From Alphaproteobacteria bacterium LSUCC0396 (GTDB taxonomy: Bacteria > Pseudomonadota > Alphaproteobacteria > Puniceispirillales > Puniceispirillaceae), in assembly GCA_041228345.1 (NCBI GenBank), contig CP166131.1, positions 2,163,001 through 2,227,000 of the forward strand: a DNA stretch of 64,000 nucleotides, read 5' to 3'. The notes below the pieces were generated by a model that worked only from the letters and a program-made list of their open reading frames with translations, was not told where the DNA came from and did no database searches. The position numbers and the translations under genes are program-made. This document shows, one piece after another, positions 47,710 to 54,639 of this stretch (positions are counted from its first letter, which is position 1; each line of letters starts with the position of its first letter).

Positions 47710-47842
47710 GTTTTGAGATTGAGTGCTTCAACTCTGGTCAAAATCGGTCTGGTTTGCTGTTTTCTGGCAAATGTAGAAGTAAGCAAGAATTTTGAAACCA
47801 GATAAACGGAGAGGGCGCTTTGATTTCTTTTTAAGGCTTAAT

Positions 47843-47858
47843 TGGCATGGAAGATGCA
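47843..47858 (+). promoter_or_regulatory. Sigma-54 promoter for flgP-flgT-LysM-flgA-flgM-flgN
   Basis: TGGCATG-N4-ATGCA with correct spacing, about 50 bp upstream of flgP. It is divergent from the flhA promoter within a 374-bp gap that holds nothing else I can identify. Confidence 0.76.
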
Positions 47859-47908
47859 TAGATGATGCCAACCAACTGAAGGACTTGCGTGCATCTCAGG
47901 AGCTTTTT

Positions 47909-48412
47909 ATGAGTAAAGTATCTTTGACCATCGTGACTTTGACCACAGGTATGGCATTTTTGACTGGCTGCCAGCACCTAACCAAACAGCCTGTTGTCGA
48001 CAAGATGGCTACTGTCGAAGCATCTCAAACTCAAACGCTGGTCAATATCAAAGATGTGTTGGACTCAAACTCCGAAACCATCCCAACGCTCACCGCTGTT
48101 GGGTATGCAGTGACATCAACGCAACCGGGCCGCAATGAAGCTCAAAAGCGATTGATGGCAATTCGTTCCGCGCGAATGGCGGCGATGCGTGATCTGGCCG
48201 AGCAAATTCATGGTTTGAAGGTTGACTCAAGTACGACGGTGATTGATCTGATTGTTCAAAATGACACGTTCCGGGGTGTGGTTAATGGTACAATCAGGGG
48301 TGCGCGTACGGTCAGAATTAATCCAACTGGCACTGATACGTATGAGGTTGTTCTCGAAATTGACCGGGAAACGATCGCCTATCTTCTAAAGACAGCGCGG
48401 GTAGCGGCTTGA
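47909..48412 (+). CDS. flgP: FlgP-like lipoprotein (flagellar outer-membrane/H-ring component)
   Basis: A 167-aa lipoprotein (LPP20-type) with lipobox LTGC, Cys21. The mature domain contains TAVGYAVTSTQPGRNEAQKRLMAIRSARMAAMRDLAEQI and RGARTV-NPTGTDTYEVVLEID, which match the FlgP pattern. FlgP forms an outer-membrane-associated ring around the basal body in Vibrio and Campylobacter. AGGAG precedes ATG 47909. It is followed 4 bp later by flgT. Confidence 0.84.
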   Translation: MSKVSLTIVTLTTGMAFLTGCQHLTKQPVVDKMATVEASQTQTLVNIKDVLDSNSETIPTLTAVGYAVTSTQPGRNEAQKRLMAIRSARMAAMRDLAEQIHGLKVDSSTTVIDLIVQNDTFRGVVNGTIRGARTVRINPTGTDTYEVVLEIDRETIAYLLKTARVAA

Positions 48413-48416
48413 ACCG

Positions 48417-49547
48417 ATGATTAAAAGAAGCTCGTTTCTGACATTTTTGTGTTTATTTTTTCTTTGTACGCAGATTGCCGAAGCCAGTAAGAAAGATATT
48501 GAAATTGTTACAGCAACGGGACGCGCAGCAATTATTTCTGAGGAGCATATTGACGATACCAGAGCGCGTGCCCTGGAAGATGCTCTTTACAGTGCAGCTC
48601 TGTTAGGCGGAGCTGAGATCGATGGTTTCAGCTCGGTTCAGGCCGGAACGCAGTTGGATGATCATTTTGTGGTGAGGCCATCCAGTAAGATTGTCGATTA
48701 TGACGTTGTTGACGAGCAAATTGATGATCTGCATTACACTGTCACAATTGAAGCAGCAGTTGGTGAACTGAAAAAAGTTGATTGCCAAAACCGTCTGCTT
48801 AACAATGTTACTATGTTTGCCCCGATGTTTCGGGTGGATGAGACAATCCCAGCCTGGCTCTCACAACAGCCAGCCGGCTTAATTAAAGATTTGTATGAAC
48901 AGCTAAAAAGAAAATCTAATTTTGAATTGGTGAATAGAAGTGATTTGCGGCTGGATCCAAAAGAGCTGACCCGTGACCAAAACTTCAGCTATAAGGCATT
49001 AACATCTGGTGCAATCAGGGTTGCCGATGGTGACTTTGCCGTTTCAACAACAATCACTTTGAAAAGGGTTGCGAAAAATACAAGTTTTCAGCAGGAGCAT
49101 TTTGCTGAGGTCACAATTGAAAGTACCATTTTTGTCGATAGTGATTATCGCCTCACTCAAATGATTAATCATCAGCTGCAGGTCCCCATTCGTAAAATCT
49201 TACCTACGCGATTTATGAGTGATTTAGCATCACCTAATCAAGCAAAAATTCGGCAAGAACTATCACGCATTATGTCTGAGCATGCAGCTGAATTATCATC
49301 CGCTATTGTGTGCACACCCCTTTCTGCAACGATGGTTTCCAAAGAAGATGGAATGCACATTCCAATCGGTTCTCGCCAGGGACTTCAGGAAAATCGGCTT
49401 GCTTTTGTGTCAAATAAAGCGGTGCCGTGGACCGTTTTAAGGGTTGTCAAAACCAATACCAATAGTGCAGTTCTCAAGCCATTGAACCGGCAGCGCTCAC
49501 CTGCCCAATTAAGTGGGCAAAGAGTTTTGTTTTTGGAGTTTAACTGA
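48417..49547 (+). CDS. flgT: FlgT-like flagellar H-ring protein
   Basis: A 376-aa periplasmic protein with a signal peptide (to EASA-like AEAS, about 23). The FlgT N-terminal domain pattern is clear (TATGRAAIISEEHIDDTRARALEDALYSAALLGGAEI). The middle domain follows, and the end has a C-terminal beta domain (IGSRQGLQENRLAFV). FlgT builds the H ring that reinforces Na+-driven polar motors in Vibrio. It lies between flgP and a LysM gene, with a one-base overlap to the latter. Confidence 0.85.
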   Translation: MIKRSSFLTFLCLFFLCTQIAEASKKDIEIVTATGRAAIISEEHIDDTRARALEDALYSAALLGGAEIDGFSSVQAGTQLDDHFVVRPSSKIVDYDVVDEQIDDLHYTVTIEAAVGELKKVDCQNRLLNNVTMFAPMFRVDETIPAWLSQQPAGLIKDLYEQLKRKSNFELVNRSDLRLDPKELTRDQNFSYKALTSGAIRVADGDFAVSTTITLKRVAKNTSFQQEHFAEVTIESTIFVDSDYRLTQMINHQLQVPIRKILPTRFMSDLASPNQAKIRQELSRIMSEHAAELSSAIVCTPLSATMVSKEDGMHIPIGSRQGLQENRLAFVSNKAVPWTVLRVVKTNTNSAVLKPLNRQRSPAQLSGQRVLFLEFN

Positions 49548-49984
49548 TGCGTATGTTTGTTATGATGTTTTTAGCGTCAATACTTAGCATTCACGCGGCG
49601 CAAGCCGTCGAGCCAATCGTTGTACTTAGCTATGGTGACATAAGGGGGAACAGTTCAACGCAGGATGAATACGGCGCGCATCCGATGCGGATGGATCCTG
49701 ATGCTTTTCAAACACATCAAGTCGTTGAGGCGGAGACCTTGGGCCATATTATGGCTCAATATTATGCTGGAAGCGGATTGAATATGAAATTTGTCGAGCT
49801 TGCAATATTACAAGTTAACCCCAAGGCCTTCGTCCGCGGCAACCCAAATTTTCTATTCGCTGGAAAAACGCTTCACCTTCCATCTGTCAACCAGATTAAA
49901 GCTTTGGTTACAAAAGAAAAATCTACAACACGAAGCTCATCGCAAAATGGGAATCAAAATGAGATTTTCTTCTTTGGTGGTTAG
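49547..49984 (+). CDS. Secreted LysM-like protein in the flgPT cluster
   Basis: A 145-aa protein with a signal peptide (to AAQA, about 20). A LysM/FimV-like segment follows (HQVVEAETLGHIMAQYYAGSGLN, FVELAILQVNPKAFVRGNPNFLFAGKTLHLPS) and then a Ser/Gln-rich tail. LysM domains bind peptidoglycan, so it could fix the H ring to the wall; that is inferred. Its ATG overlaps the flgT stop and its end overlaps flgA by 26 bp. Confidence 0.78.
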   Translation: MRMFVMMFLASILSIHAAQAVEPIVVLSYGDIRGNSSTQDEYGAHPMRMDPDAFQTHQVVEAETLGHIMAQYYAGSGLNMKFVELAILQVNPKAFVRGNPNFLFAGKTLHLPSVNQIKALVTKEKSTTRSSSQNGNQNEIFFFGG

Positions 49985-50738
49985 AAAAACCTTTATATCT
50001 GCAGTTTTAGTTGTTGCTGTTTGTGGAACGTGGCCTCCTGCTTTGGCTAGTGAGATGATAAGTGGTGCCGATATAAAGCGTAAAATACAGTCATTTCTGG
50101 CGGCAAGAAATTACGTTGGTACCCCAGCAATTTCAGAAACAAGATTATTTCCAAGTTGCGCCTCTGATATCAAGGTCGCGCCGATGTTTGATAGTCTGAA
50201 GACATTAGAGCTGTCTTGCGCTGAACCGGGAGGATTTAAGATTGCGATCCGAACAAATGCCACCAGTGTTCGCAAAAGCTTGGAGGCAAGAGCAACTGGA
50301 TATGCTGTTGAACATGACGGTGGTTCTTTGCCAGAAAAAGACAAAATTGCCAAGGGGCATATGCTTTTGGTTGTTTCGCGAAGCGTTCAAAAAGGCGAAA
50401 TACTGACCGAAGATGATGTTCGCCTAAAACAAGCTGGTACACAAAAGTTCTTGGGTTATTTTACCAAAACCAGCGATGTTATAGGCAGAAAATTGAAAAA
50501 GGCCTTGAGCGTTAATCAGGTTCTACTGAGCCGCCATCTCGAAATTGACTGGGATATTCGAAAAGGGCAAAAGATAATTATGCAATCAAACACCGGACCT
50601 GTTACTGTGCTAACCTCTGGTATTGCTATAAATAACGCTCAGATCGGCGAGCTTATGAAGGTGGAAAACCAGCAGAGCGGCAAAATTGTTGAGGGTGTTG
50701 TTGTTTCCAGAAAAAAAATTAGAATTTTGACTAAATAA
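49959..50738 (+). CDS. flgA: FlgA, P-ring assembly chaperone
   Basis: A 259-aa periplasmic chaperone for FlgI. The signal peptide ends about ALASE (30). The SAF-like domain has ARATGYAVEHDGG-type strand, MLLVVSRSVQKGEILTEDDVRLKQ, VIGRKLKKALSVNQVLLSRHLE and the C-terminal VSRKKIRIL. I chose ATG 49959; ATG 49947 in the same frame is possible, and the frame opens further upstream inside the LysM gene. It is followed by flgM. Confidence 0.9.
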   Translation: MRFSSLVVRKTFISAVLVVAVCGTWPPALASEMISGADIKRKIQSFLAARNYVGTPAISETRLFPSCASDIKVAPMFDSLKTLELSCAEPGGFKIAIRTNATSVRKSLEARATGYAVEHDGGSLPEKDKIAKGHMLLVVSRSVQKGEILTEDDVRLKQAGTQKFLGYFTKTSDVIGRKLKKALSVNQVLLSRHLEIDWDIRKGQKIIMQSNTGPVTVLTSGIAINNAQIGELMKVENQQSGKIVEGVVVSRKKIRILTK

Positions 50739-50781
50739 TTTAAATGTCCTGTCGTAGAAGTAGTATCGGAGGTCTAACAAG

Positions 50782-51078
50782 ATGGTAGAAATCGTAAAAA
50801 ATGCTGCAACCCGGTTAGAAATGCGGGCGGCCGTCAATAACGGTTCTCGCGCATTGAAGCCTGCACAAAATAGTGGGTCTGTTGAGAATGTTGGTGACAG
50901 CGTCAAGCTCAACTCTTTAGATAGTCAGTCTGCTGTAAAAGAAATGGCATCAGCTGCACCTATCGACAAAGCAAATGTGAACCGGATCAAAGAAGCGATC
51001 AAGCGTGGAGAATATCCCATCGATCTTGACCGTGTCTCAGATGCTTTGATGGAGGCTTACAAAGAAATGAAAACCTAA
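50782..51078 (+). CDS. flgM: FlgM, anti-sigma-28 factor
   Basis: A 98-aa protein, disordered in its N-terminal half. The conserved C-terminal FlgM segment (APIDKANVNRIKEAIKRGEY, then DLDRVSDALMEA) binds FliA. It blocks late gene transcription until it is exported through the finished hook. GGAGG lies upstream. It sits in the flgP-to-flgN operon, so it is at least partly sigma-54 dependent. Confidence 0.93.
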   Translation: MVEIVKNAATRLEMRAAVNNGSRALKPAQNSGSVENVGDSVKLNSLDSQSAVKEMASAAPIDKANVNRIKEAIKRGEYPIDLDRVSDALMEAYKEMKT

Positions 51079-51092
51079 GGGAGGCGGGGAAA

Positions 51093-51383
51093 TTGACCCC
51101 AAATACCGAAGTTGTGGAACTGTTGCGGCGTGTCGAGGACTTAATCGATGCGCTAGAAGTGCGTGGCATCACCTCATCAAAATTCTATGATTTGTGCTCC
51201 GAAATAGATGCATGTTTAAAATCTTTGCCGGCTGAGAAAACCCTGCAAGCTATGGATAGCGATGATACGAAAAGCCGTTTATCGTCTCTGATCAATCGAC
51301 TGAAAAAGCTAGAAATCTTTGCGGGCGCTCAAGCCGGCATTACCACTAACCTCACAGACTACATTGCGAATACTGGCAAATAA
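51093..51383 (+). CDS. flgN: FlgN-like flagellar chaperone (probable)
   Basis: A 96-aa helical protein (VVELLRRVEDLIDALEVRG, DLCSEIDACLKSL, RLSSLINRLKKLEIFAGAQAGI). The helical content, size and place directly after flgM fit FlgN, the export chaperone for FlgK/FlgL. FlgN diverges strongly, so sequence alone does not prove it. The start is TTG 51093 with GGAGG nine bases upstream; no ATG is available. Confidence 0.62.
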   Translation: MTPNTEVVELLRRVEDLIDALEVRGITSSKFYDLCSEIDACLKSLPAEKTLQAMDSDDTKSRLSSLINRLKKLEIFAGAQAGITTNLTDYIANTGK

Positions 51384-51475
51384 GCCGCCGAGCATTCCGG
51401 TATAGCTTGGCAATTTAATGTTTGGCTCATAGAATGCGGTAGAACTTTTAATGGTACAATCCGCATGGCGAGTAA

Positions 51476-51919
51476 ATGTCATATCTAATTCTATTATCTG
51501 AGAACCCCGCGTTCATTGTGATCATAACTATATTTGCGCTTCTCATTTTGTTTTTGGGATTTGTCGGGCTAAACTTGTTAATCAAACTTAATCGGTTGGA
51601 ATCACTTACGAAAAATATCCGCAATGATAGCTCTGATACGGCTGAAGGGCTAATAAATTTTAGTCTCCGCTGGGATGAATGGACCAAAAACTTTGAAAAA
51701 TTTGTGGCGAGAAACGCCCAAAACACTGCGCTTATCGAACAAATACGCTCTGAGCAAGAGGTGTTAACCAAGTCTCTTGGGAATGATAACAAACTTTCTA
51801 AAGCGATTGAGCTTGCTCGATCTGGCGCAACTGCAGATGAAATAACATATCAGGCTGGTATCGGCGCTGATGAGGCTGCTGCTGTGGTAAAATTTCACGG
51901 CCCAAAACAAGTCGATTAA
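51476..51919 (+). CDS. DUF2802-like membrane-anchored protein
   Basis: A 147-aa protein with one N-terminal TM segment (about 12-34). A helical middle leads to a C-terminal segment resembling DUF2802 (KAIELARSGATADEITYQAGIGADEAAAVVKFH). Such proteins are often found beside chemotaxis or flagellar genes; their role is not known. No sigma-54 promoter is visible just upstream. Confidence 0.7.
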   Translation: MSYLILLSENPAFIVIITIFALLILFLGFVGLNLLIKLNRLESLTKNIRNDSSDTAEGLINFSLRWDEWTKNFEKFVARNAQNTALIEQIRSEQEVLTKSLGNDNKLSKAIELARSGATADEITYQAGIGADEAAAVVKFHGPKQVD

Positions 51920-51930
51920 CTCTCATTGAG

Positions 51931-52287
51931 CTACATCTTGAAAACAGATTTTTTGCAGACTGTGCTCTGATATTTTGCGCCGAATGTTGCGGTTACGGCG
52001 CCAGTTTTGCGGTTGATTTTTATCCGCATATTGGCTGATTCCAACTTAGTTGTTTCGGCGGTAATCTCTGTAATGTATGCCTCTTTCTCACCACTCGAGC
52101 TTATGATTTTTGCGTGGCTCCCCGTTTCTGCCTTATTTAGGACGATGGCTTTGATGTTGAAGAGGCTTCCAGAACATTCATATTTCTCGTGCCTAAACCG
52201 TTCGGGGAAACAGGACCATAAAGAAGCAGATAGCAGCAAAAGGACTGTTGTCTGCACCAGAATAGCCGAGTTTATCTTTTTATACAT
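51931..52287 (-). CDS. Hypothetical secreted protein (possible lipoprotein)
   Basis: A 118-aa protein with an N-terminal hydrophobic signal (ILVQTTVLLLLSASLWSC). The Cys could be lipidated, though the Trp at -2 is unusual for a lipobox. The mature part is beta-rich with two more cysteines (KYECSG, STVCKKS). It is downstream of the gene at 52320 by 32 bp and probably shares its sigma-54 promoter. No family recognised. Confidence 0.62.
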   Translation of the reverse strand: MYKKINSAILVQTTVLLLLSASLWSCFPERFRHEKYECSGSLFNIKAIVLNKAETGSHAKIISSSGEKEAYITEITAETTKLESANMRIKINRKTGAVTATFGAKYQSTVCKKSVFKM

Positions 52288-52319
52288 AATTTGGCTTTTC
52301 TATGCCTGCGCAGGTAACA

Positions 52320-52961
52320 TCAGATTTTTGTTTCGTCAGAGTTTGTGTCGGGGGCGTCAGCATTTTTTTCAATAGTTTCTGCTTCCGTTGACGCGCTAGC
52401 CTGATTTTCATTTTGCTCATCAGTGTCAGCGCCACCTTCTACCTCGGACCCTTCAATCGGGTTGCCTTCTTCGTCAACAATAATTGCTTTGCCTGACGAT
52501 ATTAATCTGGCTGAATCTTCGGCTTTTGCGTTGATGACAGTTCCTTTGAAAAAGCGGACGCCATTCACCTCACCTGGTTCGATCATGCGAAGAGAACACC
52601 AGTCATCGGAGTTGGACTCTTCTGTATGTCGTTCCTCGTCGATTTCAAAATCGACCTCTGCTGTGCTTTCATCAGGTGGCGCAAGTGTAAGGTCAGGTGG
52701 GCTTTCCATCGCATCATCACTGATAAAAGCTTTTAGGCTTATAACCTTTTGCCTTAAAATATAGACACGCGCTGCCAGTAAGCCGAGCCGTTTCAATTCG
52801 TCGGTCTCAACATCAAGGGCGCTTTGGATAAATTTATTCATCTCCTCAATCGGTTGATAAGAAAATTTTTCTATCAAAGCGTTGCGAACTTTGATCGTTT
52901 CTGGTGCCAATTTAGTTGCTGCTGACAAGTTAGTCGGCGCGCCGATTATTGCATCGTTCAT
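52320..52961 (-). CDS. Hypothetical acidic-tail protein under sigma-54 control
   Basis: A 213-aa cytoplasmic-type protein. A helical N-terminal half (TIKVRNALIEKFSYQPIEEMNKFIQSALDVETDEL) is followed by a short beta module (MIEPGEVNGVRFFKGTVINAKAEDSARLISSGKAIIVDEEG). The strongly acidic, Glu/Asn/Ala-rich tail (about 165-213) is disordered. GAGG lies upstream of the start. A sigma-54 promoter overlapping that of flgB drives it, so it is probably part of the flagellar regulon. No family recognised. Confidence 0.7.
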   Translation of the reverse strand: MNDAIIGAPTNLSAATKLAPETIKVRNALIEKFSYQPIEEMNKFIQSALDVETDELKRLGLLAARVYILRQKVISLKAFISDDAMESPPDLTLAPPDESTAEVDFEIDEERHTEESNSDDWCSLRMIEPGEVNGVRFFKGTVINAKAEDSARLISSGKAIIVDEEGNPIEGSEVEGGADTDEQNENQASASTEAETIEKNADAPDTNSDETKI

Positions 52962-52982
52962 TTTTTAGCCTCTTTTCCACTT

Positions 52983-52998
52983 TGGCATCCTATTTGCA
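52983..52998 (+). promoter_or_regulatory. Sigma-54 promoter for flgBCDEF
   Basis: TGGCATC-N4-TTGCA, correct spacing, about 65 bp before the flgB ATG. It shares its -12 element with an opposite promoter at 52995-53010. Confidence 0.83.
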
Positions 52999-53010
52999 AA
53001 TTCCACACCA
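52995..53010 (-). promoter_or_regulatory. Sigma-54 promoter for the genes at 52320-52961 and 51931-52287
   Basis: On the minus strand, TGGTGTG-N4-TTGCA with 10 bases between GG and GC. Its -12 GC dinucleotide is the same base pairs as that of the flgB promoter (palindromic TTTGCAAA). Confidence 0.66.
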
Positions 53011-53063
53011 AGTTTACCCAATTGTGGACGGAAACCTCTAGTTACTTTGGACCAGCCTGTTAC

Positions 53064-53453
53064 ATGAATAAGATTGCTTCACATCTAGATTTCCATGCTC
53101 AGGCGCTGATGCTGCGATCCCGCCGTAATGAAATATTAGCATCTAACATTGCGAATGCGGCAACCCCTAATTTTAAAGCGCGTGACTTGAGCTTCGACGA
53201 TCTTATGAAAAAGCACGCATCTGGCAGTGGACCTTTGAAAATAACGCACAACCAACACCTTGACTCAGCAATTAGCGTTGGGAGCAAACGTATTTTGTTC
53301 CGTGACCCAATAAACCCTTCAATGGATGGTAACACGGTTGAGCTAGCTGTTGAACAAATGGAATTTTCTGAGAATGTGACCCGTTATCAAACAACACTGA
53401 CCTTTTTAAATAACCGTATTGCTGGGTTAATGAGCGCAATTAGGGGTGAATGA
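53064..53453 (+). CDS. flgB: FlgB, proximal rod protein
   Basis: A 129-aa proximal rod subunit. It has the N-terminal family helix (LMLRSRRNEILASNIANAATPNFKARDLSF) and the C-terminal helix (VELAVEQMEFSENVTRYQTTLTFLNNRIAGL). I chose ATG 53064, which follows the predicted transcription start comfortably; a TTG at 53022 lies too close to it. It opens the flgBCDEF run and overlaps flgC. Confidence 0.94.
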   Translation: MNKIASHLDFHAQALMLRSRRNEILASNIANAATPNFKARDLSFDDLMKKHASGSGPLKITHNQHLDSAISVGSKRILFRDPINPSMDGNTVELAVEQMEFSENVTRYQTTLTFLNNRIAGLMSAIRGE

Positions 53454-53869
53454 TGTCAGAGATTAAAAACATTTTTGATATTTCTGGCCGTGCAATGGCT
53501 TCCCAGTTGGTTCGGTTAAATACGGTTGCAAGTAATCTTGCAAATGCTGGAACGATCTCAGGATCAAAAGAAGAGGCATACCGTTCACTAAAGCCTGTTT
53601 TTGCGACACAGTTTTCAAACGCAATTGAGAAAAACGGCGTATCGACAGTTGACGTTGTGGGTATTGAGGCCATTACGCGCGATCCAGAACGTGTTTTTAT
53701 GCCAAATCATCCGTCAGCTGATGGAGATGGTTACGTCTACCGAGCTGCGGTGGACGAAAATGAAGAAATGATCGAGATGGTAGAAGCAAGTCGTCAATAC
53801 CAAAATAATGTTGAAGTGATTTCTACTCTACGTGGCCTGATGATGCGAACCATCAACATGGGTAAGTAA
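53453..53869 (+). CDS. flgC: FlgC, proximal rod protein
   Basis: A 138-aa rod subunit. It has the start FDISGRAMASQLVRLNTVASNLANAGT, the middle VFMPNHPSADGDGYV and the C-terminal MIEMVEASRQYQNNVEVISTLRGLMMRTI, all typical of FlgC. ATG 53453 (or the ATG three bases earlier) overlaps the flgB stop, so the two are coupled; AGGGG lies just upstream. Confidence 0.95.
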   Translation: MSEIKNIFDISGRAMASQLVRLNTVASNLANAGTISGSKEEAYRSLKPVFATQFSNAIEKNGVSTVDVVGIEAITRDPERVFMPNHPSADGDGYVYRAAVDENEEMIEMVEASRQYQNNVEVISTLRGLMMRTINMGK

Positions 53870-53891
53870 AGGTTAGTTGGGAGACTAAACA

Positions 53892-54581
53892 ATGAGTTCC
53901 ATTGATAATAATAATAGTTCATTGAATTCAATTCTTGATAAACTGGGTATCAACCAGTCAAAGGAAGCGAAAAAGTCGTCCGATACCCTTGGTCAGGATG
54001 ATTTTTTGAGGCTGATGACAACGCAGTTGCAAAACCAGGACCCTTTCAAGCCCACTGACAATACTGAGATGATTGCACAGATGGCGCAATTTTCGATGGT
54101 TACGGGGCAAACAGAAATGAACGAAAGCATCAAGGCTATTTCTGGCCAATTGTCAGAATTCCGGATTGCAACCGCCGCTAATATGCTGGGTCATTCGGTT
54201 TTGGTCTCGGGTAATAAAGCTTACCCTGATCCAGAAGGTACAGTTTCAGGGGCAATCGATGTCCCCGCTGTGTCAACAAATACAAGTATCTTGTACAAAT
54301 CGATAAATGGTGAAATTTTGCACACGGAAGAATTGGGTCCCCAGCAAGCTGGCTTGCTAGGCTTCCGGTGGGAAAACATCCCACAGAATGTCCTTGAAGA
54401 GAATGAATACATTACTGTGGAAGCTTTTGCTGATACGGGAGCTGGACTGCGGTCTGTTGGTTCATCGGTGTTCAGCGAAGTCTTGGCCGCGTCGGCGGGA
54501 AGTTCAAGCGAAGGCGTGGTCTATGACGTTCGAGGATATGGCGACGTCAAGGCTAATGATGTCAAACGCTTCAAGAACTAA
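53892..54581 (+). CDS. flgD: FlgD, hook-cap scaffolding protein
   Basis: A 229-aa protein that caps the growing hook. The N-terminal signature is strong (LGQDDFLRLMTTQLQNQDPFKPTDNTEMI, AQFSMVTGQTEMNESI). The FlgD Ig/Tudor-like domain follows (SVLVSGNKAYPDPEGTVSGAIDVP, LGFRWENIPQN). GGGAG lies upstream of the ATG. Confidence 0.95.
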   Translation: MSSIDNNNSSLNSILDKLGINQSKEAKKSSDTLGQDDFLRLMTTQLQNQDPFKPTDNTEMIAQMAQFSMVTGQTEMNESIKAISGQLSEFRIATAANMLGHSVLVSGNKAYPDPEGTVSGAIDVPAVSTNTSILYKSINGEILHTEELGPQQAGLLGFRWENIPQNVLEENEYITVEAFADTGAGLRSVGSSVFSEVLAASAGSSSEGVVYDVRGYGDVKANDVKRFKN

Positions 54582-54639
54582 CTCAGTTGAAATAACAAAA
54601 TAAATTTTATGATGCGACCTGCATTAGGAGTCTAGCTAA

